NCBI RefSeq assembly: GCF_038002965.1
Contig: NZ_JBBOOE010000001.1
Location: forward strand, 2,585,001 to 2,649,000
From: Robertmurraya sp. FSL R5-0851
Lineage (GTDB): Bacteria > Bacillota > Bacilli > Bacillales > Cytobacillaceae
Direction of reading: 5' to 3'
DNA: 64,000 nt
The notes beneath the pieces are model-generated. The model saw nothing but the letters and a program-made list of their open reading frames with translations. It was not told where the DNA came from and ran no database searches. Made by a program: the position numbers and the translations under genes. This document shows, one piece after another, positions 63,161-64,000 of this stretch; the stretch's first letter is position 1; every line of letters begins with the position of its first letter.

Positions 63161-63534
63161 GTGAATACAATAATAAATTATTTATATTTACACCCATGGA
63201 CGCTACATCTTTTTTTCCTAGCGGAACGATTTTTTCTTTTAAACAATACGACCGTCTCATTCATGCGAGTATTAAAGGGGAAAACGTAAAAAAAGGAGAA
63301 TTAGTCGGGTTAATTAATAAACAGGGTATCTTAGAATACTCCCTTAATTATCAACTGTTTGATCACCAAGTATATGGTGGCGTTGGTACACTAACACCAT
63401 GTGGAAAAATGGGAACTAGGCTTAAAGGAGTTTATTCTGTTACGAATGTAGAAGAGACTTTCGAGTGTAATTTCACACTAGAAAAAGTGTCACTTCAGAA
63501 TCAAATAGCTTGGAGAAAAAAGAAGTCATGTTAA
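63157..63534 (+). CDS. unknown protein coupled to a small membrane protein
   Basis: This 125-residue protein (MSEYNNKLFIFTPMDATSFFPSGTIFSFKQYDRLIHASIK...) is beta-rich with no membrane segment. It starts inside the stop of the 51-residue gene. Position next to a LacI operator suggests sugar-responsive expression. I do not recognise a family, and its C-terminal end runs into the shared terminator. Confidence 0.55.
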   Translation: MSEYNNKLFIFTPMDATSFFPSGTIFSFKQYDRLIHASIKGENVKKGELVGLINKQGILEYSLNYQLFDHQVYGGVGTLTPCGKMGTRLKGVYSVTNVEETFECNFTLEKVSLQNQIAWRKKKSC

Positions 63535-63540
63535 AAAAAA

Positions 63541-63570
63541 CAAAGCTTAGGTCACTTCCCCTAAGCTTTG
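63541..63570. terminator. shared terminator
   Basis: CAAAGCTTAGG pairs with CCTAAGCTTTG; A8 precedes it on the plus strand and TTTATAG sequence follows, so it serves both convergent genes. Confidence 0.8.
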
Positions 63571-63581
63571 TACCTGTTAAT

Positions 63582-64000
63582 TTATAGAAAAAAAATAAGT
63601 AACTGTGAAATAATTGCGACAAAAATAAGTGCAAAAGGATATGCAGCAGCATAGGCAATCGATGCATCATCAGAATCAATTTGTTGATTCACCGCACCTA
63701 AACCAGGTGTACTAGTCATTCCCCCACATAATGCTCCGAGAGAATGGATAACACTCATCTTGAATATCTTTCTTGATAAAAAGAAGCCAACAATCATCGG
63801 AATGACTGTGATTAATGCCCCACCAAACACCAGACGGAACCCTTCTTCCTGAATTACCTCAACTAACCCCTGACCAGCGGTTGTTCCAGCTCCTGCTAAA
63901 AATAATACAAGACCAATATCACGGATTACCTGATTAGAAGGTTGGAAAAAACGAGCTCGTATCGGACCAATTTTTCCGAAATGACCAATAATCAAGGCGA
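63582..64000 (-). CDS. AspT/YidE-type transporter, C-terminal part
   Basis: The frame is open to the window edge and beyond (ALIIGHFGKIGPIRARFF...). It has four membrane helices: VIRDIGLVLFLAGAGTTAG, LVFGGALITVIPMIVGFFL, SLGALCGGMTSTPGLGAV and AYPFALIFVAIISQLLIFFL. The repeated GAGTTAG...GGMTSTPGLGA motif is that of the aspartate:alanine exchanger/YidE family. The product is a putative anion or amino acid transporter; the N-terminal half lies outside. Confidence 0.85.
   Translation of the reverse strand, partial: ALIIGHFGKIGPIRARFFQPSNQVIRDIGLVLFLAGAGTTAGQGLVEVIQEEGFRLVFGGALITVIPMIVGFFLSRKIFKMSVIHSLGALCGGMTSTPGLGAVNQQIDSDDASIAYAAAYPFALIFVAIISQLLIFFL

Overview
The window is low-GC DNA from an endospore-forming Bacillaceae (Firmicutes). 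The evidence is a 25-residue YjcZ-type sporulation peptide, a YbxH-type small protein, sporulation-type histidine kinases, strong AGGAGG ribosome sites with TTG and GTG starts, and many GNAT, NUDIX and PadR accessory genes. I cannot name the species. No rRNA, tRNA or CRISPR array was seen.

Bases 1-14823 are an island of mobile elements inserted into one another. From outside to inside: a stub of an IS3-family element (14563-14823) is cut by a Tn554-like transposon on the minus strand. The tnpA of that transposon is broken twice, once by an IS110-family element (about 12250-14020) and once by a transposon carrying DUF6431, a DD35E transposase, an AAA ATPase and DUF5348 (2629-11731). The DD35E gene of that transposon is split by a recombinase-in-trio (RIT) element of three tyrosine recombinases (4189-10046). 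The second recombinase of the trio is in turn split by an IS66 element (6167-8536, with an 8-bp target duplication). An IS4-family element (1-~1180) cuts tnpB at the left edge. Direct repeats and restored reading frames allow three of these junctions to be resolved to the base.

Bases 14847-31146 look chromosomal: a VOC protein, a ROK repressor with an MFS exporter, SRPBCC genes, TraB, an AcoR-like histidine kinase, an ATL DNA-repair protein, an orphan PTS IIB and a DUF3267-GNAT-UbiB operon. Bases 31248-36680 hold an EAL protein that has lost its GGDEF domain, several acetyltransferases, a second IS110 element and an azoreductase. Bases 36780-50656 hold a PadR-HAAS-DUF4173 cluster, a dead sucrase gene, HpaB, two flavin reductases, a guanylate kinase paralogue, a small alarmone synthetase, a CocE hydrolase and a broken BCCT transporter. 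Bases 50848-64000 hold TetR, UPF0316, MocR, NUDIX, a secreted nuclease, a PAS histidine kinase, a cation efflux protein, a diguanylate cyclase, a frameshifted LacI regulator beside its operator, and the end of an AspT/YidE-type transporter.

A second theme is gene decay. Besides the transposon-split genes, at least seven chromosomal genes carry one or two small disabling lesions that can be pinpointed (SRPBCC, GNAT, sucrase, BCCT, CBO0543-like, LacI, EAL). Short relics of HisRS, thiolase and TyrS lie in the intergenic regions. Two of the lesions are one-base losses in A/T runs and could be sequencing errors; the nonsense codons and 2-bp indels are more likely real.
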